From: Clostridia bacterium
GTDB taxonomy: Bacteria; Bacillota; Clostridia; Christensenellales; Aristaeellaceae
Direction of reading: 5' to 3'
NCBI GenBank assembly: GCA_017447185.1
Contig: JAFSOC010000040.1
Span: forward strand, 1 to 64,000
DNA: 64,000 nt
Shown piece after piece: positions 57,483 through 64,000 of the stretch. A program made the position numbers and the translations under genes. Positions within the stretch are counted from its first letter, which is position 1; every line of letters begins with the position of its first letter. The notes beneath the pieces are model-generated. The model did not search any database. It saw only the letters and a program-made list of their open reading frames with translations, and had not been told where the DNA came from.

Positions 57483-58319
57483 TCATTTTTCCTTCTTTTG
57501 CCAATTTTCATGCAGCCAGCGGACAGACTGCCGCAGGGCCGCGATTGTTTTTGTCTCCAGCACGCACCGGGCGTTCCGCTGCTCTGCCAGCTTCAGCCGG
57601 GCCTTCAGGTCGATTTCCCCGTTCCCGAGCCCCAGGTGGTTCTTCGGCGGTTCCTCCGTCCCGTCATGAATATGGAAATGAATCAGCCGGTCCTGCCTTT
57701 CCGTCAGGAACGGCACATCCTTTTCCTTCACAGCCTTCGAATGGCCGATATCCCATGTCAGCCCGAATTTCGGGCTCTCCAGCAGGAAATCGATTGCTTT
57801 CTTTTCATAATCACGGAATCCGTCCGTGTTTTCCACCGTGATCATAATGTCGCTGTCTCCGATCCATTCCCCGCACAGGGAGCGGAAGCGGTCAAAGGAC
57901 TGCAGGTAGGTGTCGAAATCCCGGTCGTACATCTGCACCTTCCGGTCCGGCAGGGTAATAAAAATCCCGTGGTGCATGTGCATGTTCAGCGTCAGCGCCC
58001 GGCTCCCCGCCCCATACCGGTTGCGCAGGCACAGCAGCTTTTTCGCCGTTTCCACGGACCGCCGCACGGTCTCCAGGTAAGCGTCGGACACCAGGCGGTT
58101 GAAATCTGCGATGTTCAGGTTTTCGTCCAGGTGGATCGTGTAGTAGATTCCCGCGTCTTCCGCGAGGCGCAGCAGGGTTTCCGTATCCTCCAGCCGGTCT
58201 GTCTGGTATTCCGGAAAATTCATATTCAGCTCAATGAATTTCAGCCCCAGCTCCCGGCAAAGCGCGACATTTTCCTCCAGCGTCCGGTTCTCGATCAGCG
58301 TCGGCATCCCGAATTCCAT
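57483..58319 (-). CDS. Xylose isomerase-like TIM-barrel sugar epimerase/isomerase
   Basis: About 278 residues. The AP-endonuclease-2 fold is shown by ENVALCRELGLKFIELNMNF, YYTIHLDENLNI, TVENTDGFRDYEKKAIDFLL, KFGLTWDIGHSKAV and LIHFHIHDGTEE, giving the Glu, Asp/His and His metal ligands of IolE/Hyi-like isomerases. The start is ATG 58319, with CAGGAGG eight bases before; the open frame runs further without signal. It may work with the three Gfo/Idh/MocA enzymes encoded nearby, as such pairs often do in inositol-type pathways, though it is not adjacent to them. Confidence 0.83.
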   Translation of the reverse strand: MEFGMPTLIENRTLEENVALCRELGLKFIELNMNFPEYQTDRLEDTETLLRLAEDAGIYYTIHLDENLNIADFNRLVSDAYLETVRRSVETAKKLLCLRNRYGAGSRALTLNMHMHHGIFITLPDRKVQMYDRDFDTYLQSFDRFRSLCGEWIGDSDIMITVENTDGFRDYEKKAIDFLLESPKFGLTWDIGHSKAVKEKDVPFLTERQDRLIHFHIHDGTEEPPKNHLGLGNGEIDLKARLKLAEQRNARCVLETKTIAALRQSVRWLHENWQKKEK

Positions 58320-58392
58320 CTGTTTTTCCTCCTGTTCCGGGTCCCCTGCCTGCATCTTATCACATTGACATCTGAAATGCATCTTTTTCTTC

Positions 58393-58421
58393 TTGACGCT
58401 TTTCCCTCCGTCGGCTATGAT
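58393..58421 (+). promoter_or_regulatory. Promoter of rubredoxin
   Basis: TTGACG (58393-58398), 17 bases, TATGAT (58416-58421); start codon 60 bases later. Confidence 0.7.
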
Positions 58422-58480
58422 GGAGTCAGCGACCGGCTCCGGCCGGCTGAAAAGTGAATAAAGAAGAAAGGATGACTGTT

Positions 58481-58633
58481 ATGAAGTACGAATGCCCCTG
58501 CGGTTATGTTTATGATCCCGCTGTCGGCGATCCGGACGGCGGCATCGCCCCCGGCACCGCGTTTGAGGACATCCCGGACGATTGGGTATGCCCCGTCTGC
58601 GGCCTCGGAAAAGACGCGTTCACCGAAGCCTGA
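58481..58633 (+). CDS. Rubredoxin
   Basis: 50-residue one-iron electron carrier: [20 protein letters not shown] opens with CPCGY, and [15 protein letters not shown] closes with CPVCG. The four Cys bind Fe. The first pair is C-P-C rather than C-x-x-C (CPCGY), a one-residue shortening against the usual CxxCGY; this is worth checking but the base sequence is clear. AGGAT lies about nine bases before the ATG. It has its own promoter and terminator. Partners probably include the rubrerythrin at 13496-14038. Confidence 0.88.
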   Translation: MKYECPCGYVYDPAVGDPDGGIAPGTAFEDIPDDWVCPVCGLGKDAFTEA

Positions 58634-58647
58634 TTCCGGTGAGACCT

Positions 58648-58677
58648 GCTCCCGCATCTGCGGGAGCTTTCTTTTTG
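58648..58677 (+). terminator. Terminator of rubredoxin
   Basis: GCTCCCGCA / TC / TGCGGGAGC with TTTCTTTTT. Confidence 0.85.
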
Positions 58678-58678
58678 C

Positions 58679-58707
58679 TTGACGCTCCCCATGCCCTGTG
58701 GTACGCT
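58679..58707 (+). promoter_or_regulatory. Promoter of the ThrH-type phosphatase gene
   Basis: TTGACG (58679-58684), 17 bases, TACGCT (58702-58707). The -35 box begins right behind the rubredoxin terminator. Confidence 0.6.
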
Positions 58708-58754
58708 TTTGCGGAGGCGCGCCGGAAGGCCGCCGGGAAAGGAATGAATGCTCT

Positions 58755-59354
58755 ATGAATATTGTCTGCCTGGACCTGGAAGGGGTTCTTGTTCCCGAAA
58801 TCTGGATTGCCTTCTCCGAAGCCAGCGGAATTCCGGAACTGCGGCGCACCACCCGGGATGAGCCGGATTACGACAAACTGATGAAGTTCCGCCTGAACAT
58901 CCTGCGGGAACACGGTCTCGGCCTGAAGGATATCCAGCGCACCATCGCCACCATCGATCCGATGCCCGGTGCGAAGGAATTCCTGGATACCCTCCGCAGC
59001 GAAACCCAGGTGCTGATTCTTTCCGATACCTTCACCCAGTTTGCTTCACCCCTGATGAAGAAGCTGGGTTGGCCTGCCATTTTCTGCAATGAGCTGGAAG
59101 TCGGAAAAGACGGCATGATCACCGGCTACCGTATCCGCGTTCCGCAGAGCAAGCTCACCACCGTGAAGGCGCTGCAGAGCATCGGCTTTGAGACGATCGC
59201 CTCCGGCGACAGCTTTAACGACCTGGGCATGATTCAGGCCAGCAAGGCCGGTTTCCTTTTCCGCAGCACCGAGCAGATCCGGAAGGACTACCCCGAGTAC
59301 CCCGCCTGCGAAACCTATGAGGAACTGCTCTCCCTGATCCGCGGCGCGCTGTAA
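58755..59354 (+). CDS. thrH: HAD phosphatase, ThrH-type (phosphoserine phosphatase/homoserine phosphotransferase)
   Basis: 199 residues starting MNIVCLDLEGVLVPEIWIAF, almost the same opening as Pseudomonas ThrH. HAD motif I is CLDLEG (nucleophile Asp7, acid/base replaced at the +2 position by Glu9), motif II LILSDTF, motif III Lys in QSKLTTVKAL and motif IV ASGDSFNDLGMI. ThrH dephosphorylates phosphoserine and can move the phosphate to homoserine. It could supply the last step of serine synthesis started by SerA (11578-12762). AAAGGA stands about 11 bases before ATG 58755. Confidence 0.87.
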   Translation: MNIVCLDLEGVLVPEIWIAFSEASGIPELRRTTRDEPDYDKLMKFRLNILREHGLGLKDIQRTIATIDPMPGAKEFLDTLRSETQVLILSDTFTQFASPLMKKLGWPAIFCNELEVGKDGMITGYRIRVPQSKLTTVKALQSIGFETIASGDSFNDLGMIQASKAGFLFRSTEQIRKDYPEYPACETYEELLSLIRGAL

Positions 59355-59424
59355 TTTCCGGTGCTTGTGTTTTCCGTTTATTAATGATAAGATGTTCCCC
59401 GAATTCAGAAGGAGGATTTTTACC

Positions 59425-59637
59425 ATGGCTGAATCTTACGTAACCGGCGAAACGCTGGTAGGCGAAATTGTTTCCCAGTATCCCGAAGCGATCGAAGTGC
59501 TGCTGTCCATCGGCATGCACTGCCTGGGCTGCCCCGCCTCCCGCGCGGAATCCCTGGCCGATGCCTGCGCTGTGCACGGCATGCCTGTGGATCGCGTGAT
59601 CGAAGCAATCAACGCCAAAATCGCCGAAGCCCGGTAA
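59425..59637 (+). CDS. DUF1858 domain protein (70 aa)
   Basis: Small protein MAESYVTGETLVGEIVSQYP, then LLSIGMHCLGCPASRAESLA, ending AINAKIAEAR. This is the DUF1858 (ScdA N-terminal-like) family, with the conserved HCxGC pair; the domain is linked to iron-sulfur repair or redox sensing in larger proteins. AAGGAGG lies nine bases before ATG 59425. It is 70 bases behind the ThrH gene and ends at a terminator. The stand-alone function is unknown. Confidence 0.85.
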   Translation: MAESYVTGETLVGEIVSQYPEAIEVLLSIGMHCLGCPASRAESLADACAVHGMPVDRVIEAINAKIAEAR

Positions 59638-59650
59638 TTTACCCCGGCAT

Positions 59651-59689
59651 AAAAGCGGACGTTCCTTTCCGGAACGCCCGCTTTTCTTT
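59651..59689 (+). terminator. Terminator after the DUF1858 gene
   Basis: AAAAGCGG-CGTTCC / TTTCC / GGAACG-CCGCTTTT with one mismatch, then CTTTATT. It also faces the end of the MATE gene on the other strand. Confidence 0.78.
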
Positions 59690-59691
59690 AT

Positions 59692-61101
59692 TCAGTCCTC
59701 TTCGTCAATGATTTTCAGGTTCGGCTTCCATACATGCCACGCCGACTGTCCTTCCGGCGTCACCGGCTTGATCCATTTTCCCCGGAACAGGTGAACCTGC
59801 ATCAGCACATACCGGATCGGCTCATCCGCGTAGCAGAAGGCAAACACCACCAGCGTCGGCCATTTCAGCACCAGGCCGGATACGCATACCAGCGGCAGCA
59901 GCATCACCCACATGAACACAATCTCGAGCACCGTCCCGTAGGTGGCGTCTCCCGCCGCCCGGAAGGTATCGTTCTGCGTCCAGTTGCCCATCCGGATAAT
60001 CCCCAGCGACAGGTAGATCAGCATCATGCCGAATGCCAGGCGGAAACTCTCCCCCTTCATTCCCATGACGTTCAGGATCGGCGTATGCAGGCAGATCAGC
60101 ACTGCGCCGAGCAGAGCGATAATCCCCTGGCACAGGTAAACCAAGCGCCATGCCCGGCCGAAGGCCCTGTCCAGGCGTCCCGCGCCCACCTCCGTGCCGA
60201 CCAGCACCGAGGACGCGTTCGAAAATCCGGCAAAGAATCCGATCACGAGGCCTTCAATGGTCCGGAAAACCGCCAGCGCGGCAATGGCTTCCTCCGGCTG
60301 GCGTCCCAGCACGATGTTGATCACCATGTTCCCGACGCCGATCAGCACTTCATTGCACAGGATCGGGAAGCATTTCCGGAAATAGGTCCGGACGAACTTT
60401 TTGCTCCAGCGGAAATGACGGCGGATCGCCAACAGATAGGGGTGCCTGCTTTTCCGGGCCGCCACCAGGATTACCGTGCAGTTTACCGCCTGCGCGACCA
60501 CCGTGGCTGTCGCCGCACCGCGCACACCCATGGCCGGCATCCCGAGATTGCCGAAAATCAGCACCCAGTTCATGAAGATATTGGTCAGCACGCCTGCGAC
60601 GGATCCCCACAGCGGAATCCGCACCCTTCCGGTGCAGCGCAGCAGCGCCGCCATCGCCATCGAGAAAACCATCAGCGGATATCCGAATCCGGCAATCTGC
60701 AGGTACTCCACGCCGATCTGCCGTATTGCCTCCTTGTCTGTATACAGCCGCATCACCGTTTCCGGGAAACAGACCGCCATCACGCCGAACAGCATCCCGA
60801 CCGTCATCATGCAGGTCCAGGTCAGCCCGTAGGACCGGTTAATGCCGTCGTCGTCCTTCGCACCCCAGTACTGGGAGAAGAACAGCATACCGCCGCCCAC
60901 GAATCCCCAGTAGGCGGAGAACATCAGGGAGGAGAACTGCGCGCACAGCCCCACCGCACCCACTTCCGTCTGCCCCAGGGATGCGATCATCATCGTATCC
61001 ACCATGGACCCGGTCGTGGACATCAGGTTCTGCAGTGCCACGGGAATCGCGATCACTGCGATCTTTTTCAGAAAGGAACGCCAGGGGTACCGCGTACGCA
61101 T
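59692..61101 (-). CDS. MATE-family multidrug/metabolite exporter
   Basis: 469-residue transporter with twelve predicted helices. It starts at ATG 61101 (MRTRYPWRSFLKKIAVIAIP) with AAGGAGC eight bases before; a longer frame to 61194 adds polar residues only. Typical MATE signatures: VALQNLMSTTGSMVDTMMIA, FFSQYWGAKDDDGINRS and GAATATVVAQ. Substrate and coupling ion (H+ or Na+) cannot be read. It is one of two MATE genes here; the second (62023-63429) belongs to a different branch. Confidence 0.88.
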   Translation of the reverse strand: MRTRYPWRSFLKKIAVIAIPVALQNLMSTTGSMVDTMMIASLGQTEVGAVGLCAQFSSLMFSAYWGFVGGGMLFFSQYWGAKDDDGINRSYGLTWTCMMTVGMLFGVMAVCFPETVMRLYTDKEAIRQIGVEYLQIAGFGYPLMVFSMAMAALLRCTGRVRIPLWGSVAGVLTNIFMNWVLIFGNLGMPAMGVRGAATATVVAQAVNCTVILVAARKSRHPYLLAIRRHFRWSKKFVRTYFRKCFPILCNEVLIGVGNMVINIVLGRQPEEAIAALAVFRTIEGLVIGFFAGFSNASSVLVGTEVGAGRLDRAFGRAWRLVYLCQGIIALLGAVLICLHTPILNVMGMKGESFRLAFGMMLIYLSLGIIRMGNWTQNDTFRAAGDATYGTVLEIVFMWVMLLPLVCVSGLVLKWPTLVVFAFCYADEPIRYVLMQVHLFRGKWIKPVTPEGQSAWHVWKPNLKIIDEED

Positions 61102-61266
61102 CCGGAGCCGCTCCTTCCCTTTTTTCAGATTCAGTCGTAGGGGGATTATACCACAAAAGCCTGTCCTTTCATCCTCATAAAATTCCATCTGCAAAAAACA
61201 TCGAATTATTTAGTTTATTTCAGATTCATTTAGTTTTAATATGATTATTCCGTATTTTCCGTTTTT

Positions 61267-61299
61267 TCTGACCTTATTTGACCTTGACCATCTTTGATC
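61267..61299 (+). promoter_or_regulatory. Two tandem CtsR-type heptad operators
   Basis: Four heptads TCTGACC (61267), TTTGACC (61277), CTTGACC (61283) and TTTGATC (61293) make two TTTGACC-N3-TTTGACC boxes sharing one base. This is the CtsR consensus seen from the reverse strand. The -35 box of the hsp20 promoter lies inside the last heptad. The rest of 61102-61404 shows nothing else I can name, apart from a TATAAT on the minus strand at about 61143-61148 that may serve the MATE gene. Confidence 0.75.
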
Positions 61300-61322
61300 T
61301 TTAGGGGCACTTGCATTATATT
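61294..61322 (+). promoter_or_regulatory. Promoter of hsp20
   Basis: TTGATC (61294-61299), 17 bases, TATATT (61317-61322). It would be blocked by CtsR bound at 61283-61299. The transcript leader is about 75 bases. Confidence 0.6.
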
Positions 61323-61404
61323 ATAATCAGCGTTCGGGAGATCGGACGGGGCGGTGCAAAAGACCACAAAGATCAAAAAACTAACCTGAATGGAGGGTTT
61401 GACA

Positions 61405-61863
61405 ATGAGTAGTTACCTGCCTGCAGTATTTGGAGAGAACCTGATGGATGTGTTCAATGATTTTGACCGGAATTTCTTCCGCGGATGGGACCGCCCGGAG
61501 CATATGCTCTACGGCAAGAATGCCTCCCGCATGATGAAGACGGATGTCAAGGAAACGGAGTCCGGTTATGAACTGGATGTGGACCTGCCCGGCTTTAAGA
61601 AGGAAGAAATCAAGCTGGAGCTGGAGAATGGCTATCTGACCATCTCCACTGAAAAGGCGCTGGAGAACAAGGAAGAACAGAAGGGCCGTGTGCTCCGCCA
61701 GGAGCGTTATGCCGGCACCATGTCCCGCAGCTTCTACGTCGGCTCCTATGTGACCGAGGAGGATATCAAGGCGAAGTACGAAAACGGCGTGCTGAGCCTC
61801 AGTATCCCGAAGAAGGAAGCGCCGAAAGCGCCTGAAAAGAAAACCATCTGTATCGAAGGATAA
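61405..61863 (+). CDS. Small heat-shock protein Hsp20
   Basis: 152-residue ATP-independent chaperone. The alpha-crystallin domain runs from about residue 43 (MKTDVKETESGYELDVDLPG, FKKEEIKLELENGYLTISTE) to SRSFYVGSYVTEEDIKAKYE and NGVLSLSIPKKEA; the A-x-x-x-n-G-v-L motif is YENGVLSLSIP. The start is ATG 61405, with GGAGG eight bases upstream. The C-terminal anchoring IxI motif is present as KTICIEG (ICI). It is a single gene, between CtsR-type operators and a strong terminator. Confidence 0.93.
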   Translation: MSSYLPAVFGENLMDVFNDFDRNFFRGWDRPEHMLYGKNASRMMKTDVKETESGYELDVDLPGFKKEEIKLELENGYLTISTEKALENKEEQKGRVLRQERYAGTMSRSFYVGSYVTEEDIKAKYENGVLSLSIPKKEAPKAPEKKTICIEG

Positions 61864-61874
61864 CCCATCCCCCG

Positions 61875-61913
61875 GCGGGGGCATGTCCGGTATGGACATG
61901 CCCCCGCTTTTTT
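61875..61913 (+). terminator. Terminator of hsp20
   Basis: GCGGGGGCATGTCC / GGTAT / GGACATGCCCCCGC followed by TTTTTT. Confidence 0.9.
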
Positions 61914-62022
61914 GCCTTTTCTGGCCTGAAAATCGTCGTTTTTTCCCCTTGTTCCCTGTGTTGAAAAGTGATATAACCTTCCGGACGGCCGGAACGGCCG
62001 CTCAGAAAGAAGGTACCCAGGT

Positions 62023-63429
62023 ATGTCACGGACCATGACCCGCGATCTGACGGAAGGACGTCCCCTGAAGCAGATTGTTTCCTTTGCGCTTCCCCTGCTG
62101 TTCGGCGTGCTGTTCCAGCAGCTCTACAGCTTTGTGGATACGGCCGTCGTCGGCCATTTTCTCGGTGCGGAGCGCCTTGCTGCCGTCGGCGCGACGGGCT
62201 CCGTGAACTTCCTGGTCATCGGATTATGCCTGGGGCTGTGCTCCGGGTTCTCGATCCCCGTTGCCCAGGCCTTTGGTGCGAAAAACGAGCCGGAAATCCG
62301 CCGCTGCGTTTTCCATGCGGCCGTGCTCAGCGCGGTGCTGAGCATCGTGTTTGCCGTCGCTTCCACCCTGCTGTGCAAGCCGCTCCTGCAGCTCATGAAT
62401 ACGCCGGAGGAAATCATCGATCATTCCGCGCAGTATATCGGCATCATCTTTGCCGCGATTCCCTTCTGCATCCTGTATAACATGGCCAGCGGCATCCTCC
62501 GCGCGCTGGGGGACAGCCGTACGCCCGTGATCTTCCTTGTGTTCGCTTCGCTGGTTAATATCGTTCTGGACCTGTTCCTGATCATCGTGTGCGGAATGGA
62601 TGTCGCCGGTGCCGCCGTCGCCACCGCTGTCAGCCAGCTGCTTTCCGGCATCGGCTGCGTGATTGTCATGGTCCGCCGTTTCCCTGTGCTGCACCTTTCG
62701 AAGGAAGACCGGCGCTTCGACGGCCGCCTGGCCCGCAAGATGCTGGGCACAGGGCTGCCCATGGGCCTGCAGTTCTCCATCACGGCCATCGGCTCCGTCA
62801 TGGTGCAGTGGTCTGTGAACGGCCTGGGCGTGAACGCCGTGGCCGCCGTCGCCGGCGCCGGCAAGCTCAGCATGTTCTTCGCCTGCGTGTTCGACGCCCT
62901 CGCGTCCACCATGGCAACCTATGCCGGGCAGAATATGGGCGCCCGGAAGCTGGACCGGATTCACCAGGGGCTGCGCTGCACATCCCTGCTCGGCATCGCG
63001 TACTGCGTGCTGGCCTTCACGGTCGCCGCGCTGTTTGCCCGCCCCCTGCTCAGCCTGTTCATTGATACGGACGCCGCGCCGGAGGTCACCGCCATGGGCG
63101 TGCAGTACCTGACGGTGAACGCCGCGTTCTATATCCCCCTGCTGTTTGTGAATATCGTGCGGCTTTGCATCCAGGGTATGGGCTACACCCGCGTTGCGAT
63201 GCTGGCCGGACTGAGCGAAATGATCGCGCGCGCCGTCGTCGCGCTGTTTGTGGTGCCGGCCTTTGGCTTCAGCGGCGCCTGCTTTGCGAATCCCGCGGCC
63301 TGGGTCATGGCCGACCTGTTCCTCTTCCCCTGCTATTTCCAGATTATGCGCACCGCGCGCCAGCGCCTGATGCCCGATTCGGAAGAGTATAAGAACAAAA
63401 AAGTGATCCGCCTCCGCCGCGCAGCATAA
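62023..63429 (+). CDS. MATE-family exporter (second)
   Basis: 468 residues, twelve predicted helices. MTRDLTEGRPLKQIVSFALP and PLLFGVLFQQLYSFVDTAVV are the usual opening of the NorM/DinF-like clostridial branch; DMGAAGAAVATAVSQ-type repeats are seen as DVAGAAVATAVSQLLSG. GAAGG lies about nine bases before the ATG. The basic tail KNKKVIRLRRAA is cytoplasmic. Its substrate is unknown. It is unlinked to hsp20, which ends at its own terminator. Confidence 0.9.
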   Translation: MSRTMTRDLTEGRPLKQIVSFALPLLFGVLFQQLYSFVDTAVVGHFLGAERLAAVGATGSVNFLVIGLCLGLCSGFSIPVAQAFGAKNEPEIRRCVFHAAVLSAVLSIVFAVASTLLCKPLLQLMNTPEEIIDHSAQYIGIIFAAIPFCILYNMASGILRALGDSRTPVIFLVFASLVNIVLDLFLIIVCGMDVAGAAVATAVSQLLSGIGCVIVMVRRFPVLHLSKEDRRFDGRLARKMLGTGLPMGLQFSITAIGSVMVQWSVNGLGVNAVAAVAGAGKLSMFFACVFDALASTMATYAGQNMGARKLDRIHQGLRCTSLLGIAYCVLAFTVAALFARPLLSLFIDTDAAPEVTAMGVQYLTVNAAFYIPLLFVNIVRLCIQGMGYTRVAMLAGLSEMIARAVVALFVVPAFGFSGACFANPAAWVMADLFLFPCYFQIMRTARQRLMPDSEEYKNKKVIRLRRAA

Positions 63430-63431
63430 GA

Positions 63432-63461
63432 TTGCAATTGTTTCCGCCTTTCTGCTATAAT
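63432..63461 (+). promoter_or_regulatory. Probable promoter upstream of the NfeD gene
   Basis: TTGCAA (63432-63437), 18 bases, TATAAT (63456-63461). The leader to 63607 also holds a GC-rich inverted repeat TTTCTCCGCC...GGCGGAGAAA (63476-63511) without a T-run. Confidence 0.5.
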
Positions 63462-63606
63462 GTACATATGATTTTTTCTCCGCCACGCTGTTCTCTTCCG
63501 GCGGAGAAATAACACTTGTTATCTTTCGCGTTTGATCATGTATTCCACGCTTTTTCTTTGCTATCATGATTCCGACGAAAGATTGTTTCGCGGAAAGGAG
63601 GTTCAA

Positions 63607-64000
63607 ATGATGGATGCTTCTGTAGGCACACTGTTGATGATCATCTGTTATGTCTTCGGCACCGGCCTGGTGATCCTGGAAGCCTTTATGCCCGGCTTCG
63701 GTATCGCCGGCATCGCGGGAGTCATTCTGGAGATTGTCGGCATTGTGCTCACCAACACGTACTTCGGGCTGACGTGGAGCCTGATCGCCACCCTTGCGGC
63801 GCTCATTTTTGTCGGCTTTGCGATCTTCTTCTCCTACCGGAGCGCGATGAAGGGCCGGCTCAGCAAGAGTGCCCTGATCCTGAAGGATACGGAGCAGTCC
63901 GTTCCCGTCCCGCCGGACATGCAGAGCTGGCTGGATCAGAAGGGTGTCACCGTCACCGCGCTGCGTCCTGCCGGCTTTGTTGAGATCGGCGGCCGCCGCC
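63607..64000 (+). CDS. NfeD-like membrane protein, N-terminal part (cut by window edge)
   Basis: The frame from ATG 63607 runs open to the window end, 131 codons. AAAGGAGG stands five bases before the start. MMDASVGTLLMIICYVFGTG and LVILEAFMPGFGIAGIAGVI are the NfeD opening, where the LE.F.PG.G..G..G pattern marks the first helices; two more helices (EIVGIVLTNTYFGL and LIATLAALIFVGFAIFF) follow, and an OB-fold-like soluble part begins after GVTVTALRPAGFVEIGG. NfeD proteins pair with SPFH/flotillin proteins in membrane organisation; such a gene may lie just beyond the edge. Confidence 0.82.
   Translation, partial: MMDASVGTLLMIICYVFGTGLVILEAFMPGFGIAGIAGVILEIVGIVLTNTYFGLTWSLIATLAALIFVGFAIFFSYRSAMKGRLSKSALILKDTEQSVPVPPDMQSWLDQKGVTVTALRPAGFVEIGGRR

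Noticed and set aside
63476..63511. Hairpin TTTCTCCGCC...GGCGGAGAAA as terminator of the second MATE gene
   Set aside because: The arms pair well but no T-run follows on either strand and the loop is long; I leave it as an unassigned inverted repeat.
1..64000. CRISPR arrays, tRNA and rRNA genes
   Set aside because: I looked for regularly spaced 25-37 base repeats, tRNA-like cloverleaf signatures (GGTTCGAATCC-type arms) and rRNA stretches and found none.

Overview
The window looks like a chromosomal segment of a strictly anaerobic, GC-rich member of the Clostridia (Bacillota), most likely a gut or rumen lineage. The support is strong GGAGG-type ribosome binding sites, a T-box leader, a CtsR-type heat-shock operator, rubrerythrin and rubredoxin, an [FeFe]-hydrogenase-like sensor, a GH10 xylanase and Lpl/YtcP-type sugar ABC transporters. 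Placement near the Christensenellales/Aristaeellaceae is a guess. I saw no tRNA, rRNA or CRISPR array. The left edge carries the 3' end of an IS3-family element.

Layout. 1-8.3 kb (mostly minus strand): IS3 end, ZIP transporter, P1 peptidase, iron-sulfur flavoprotein, then a dense run of small enzymes (three GNAT acetyltransferases, two P-loop kinases, a Mor-like/ParB-like fusion, a DUF2804 protein). 8.3-10.9 kb: an [FeFe]-hydrogenase-like domain fused to degenerate GGDEF plus EAL, apparently a redox- or H2-responsive c-di-GMP phosphodiesterase. 11.2-14 kb: a frameshifted small secreted protein divergent from serA, and rubrerythrin followed by two small genes, each ending in a decayed copy of the rubrerythrin 3' end. 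14.2-19.4 kb: XRE-cupin regulator plus potABCD polyamine transporter, read from a clear promoter set among four CTAAAC repeats. 19.6-33.6 kb: a long minus-strand MoxR/DUF58/VWA/ABC-transporter locus with translationally coupled genes. 33.7-36.4 kb: a TetM/EF-G-like GTPase fused to a Rae1(YacP)-like NYN nuclease. 36.4-40.1 kb: a membrane EAL protein and a short MutS-like ATPase. 40.2-44.8 kb: a T-box leader controlling an XRE-cupin-acyl-CoA synthetase fusion, then a cytoplasmic GH10 xylanase and a CE1-type esterase. 44.8-47.4 kb: a LexA-like S24 repressor, Y-family polymerase and YolD-like protein. 47.4-58.3 kb: three Gfo/Idh/MocA oxidoreductases, an AraC regulator, a three-gene sugar ABC transporter with a 21-bp-period operator array, a BspA-repeat transglutaminase-like protein and a sugar isomerase-like TIM barrel. 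58.4-64 kb: rubredoxin, ThrH-type phosphatase, DUF1858 protein, two MATE exporters, CtsR-controlled Hsp20 and a truncated NfeD protein.

The most striking points are (i) the GTPase-Rae1 fusion, (ii) the T-box, probably isoleucine-specific, in front of an acyl-CoA synthetase, which fits isoleucine synthesis from 2-methylbutyrate, (iii) the hydrogenase-like/EAL sensor, (iv) small modules stacked at the rubrerythrin 3' end with repeated gene tails, and (v) a matching AraC operator motif at araC and at its probable target transporter. All functions are read from sequence motifs and remembered families; no database search was run.
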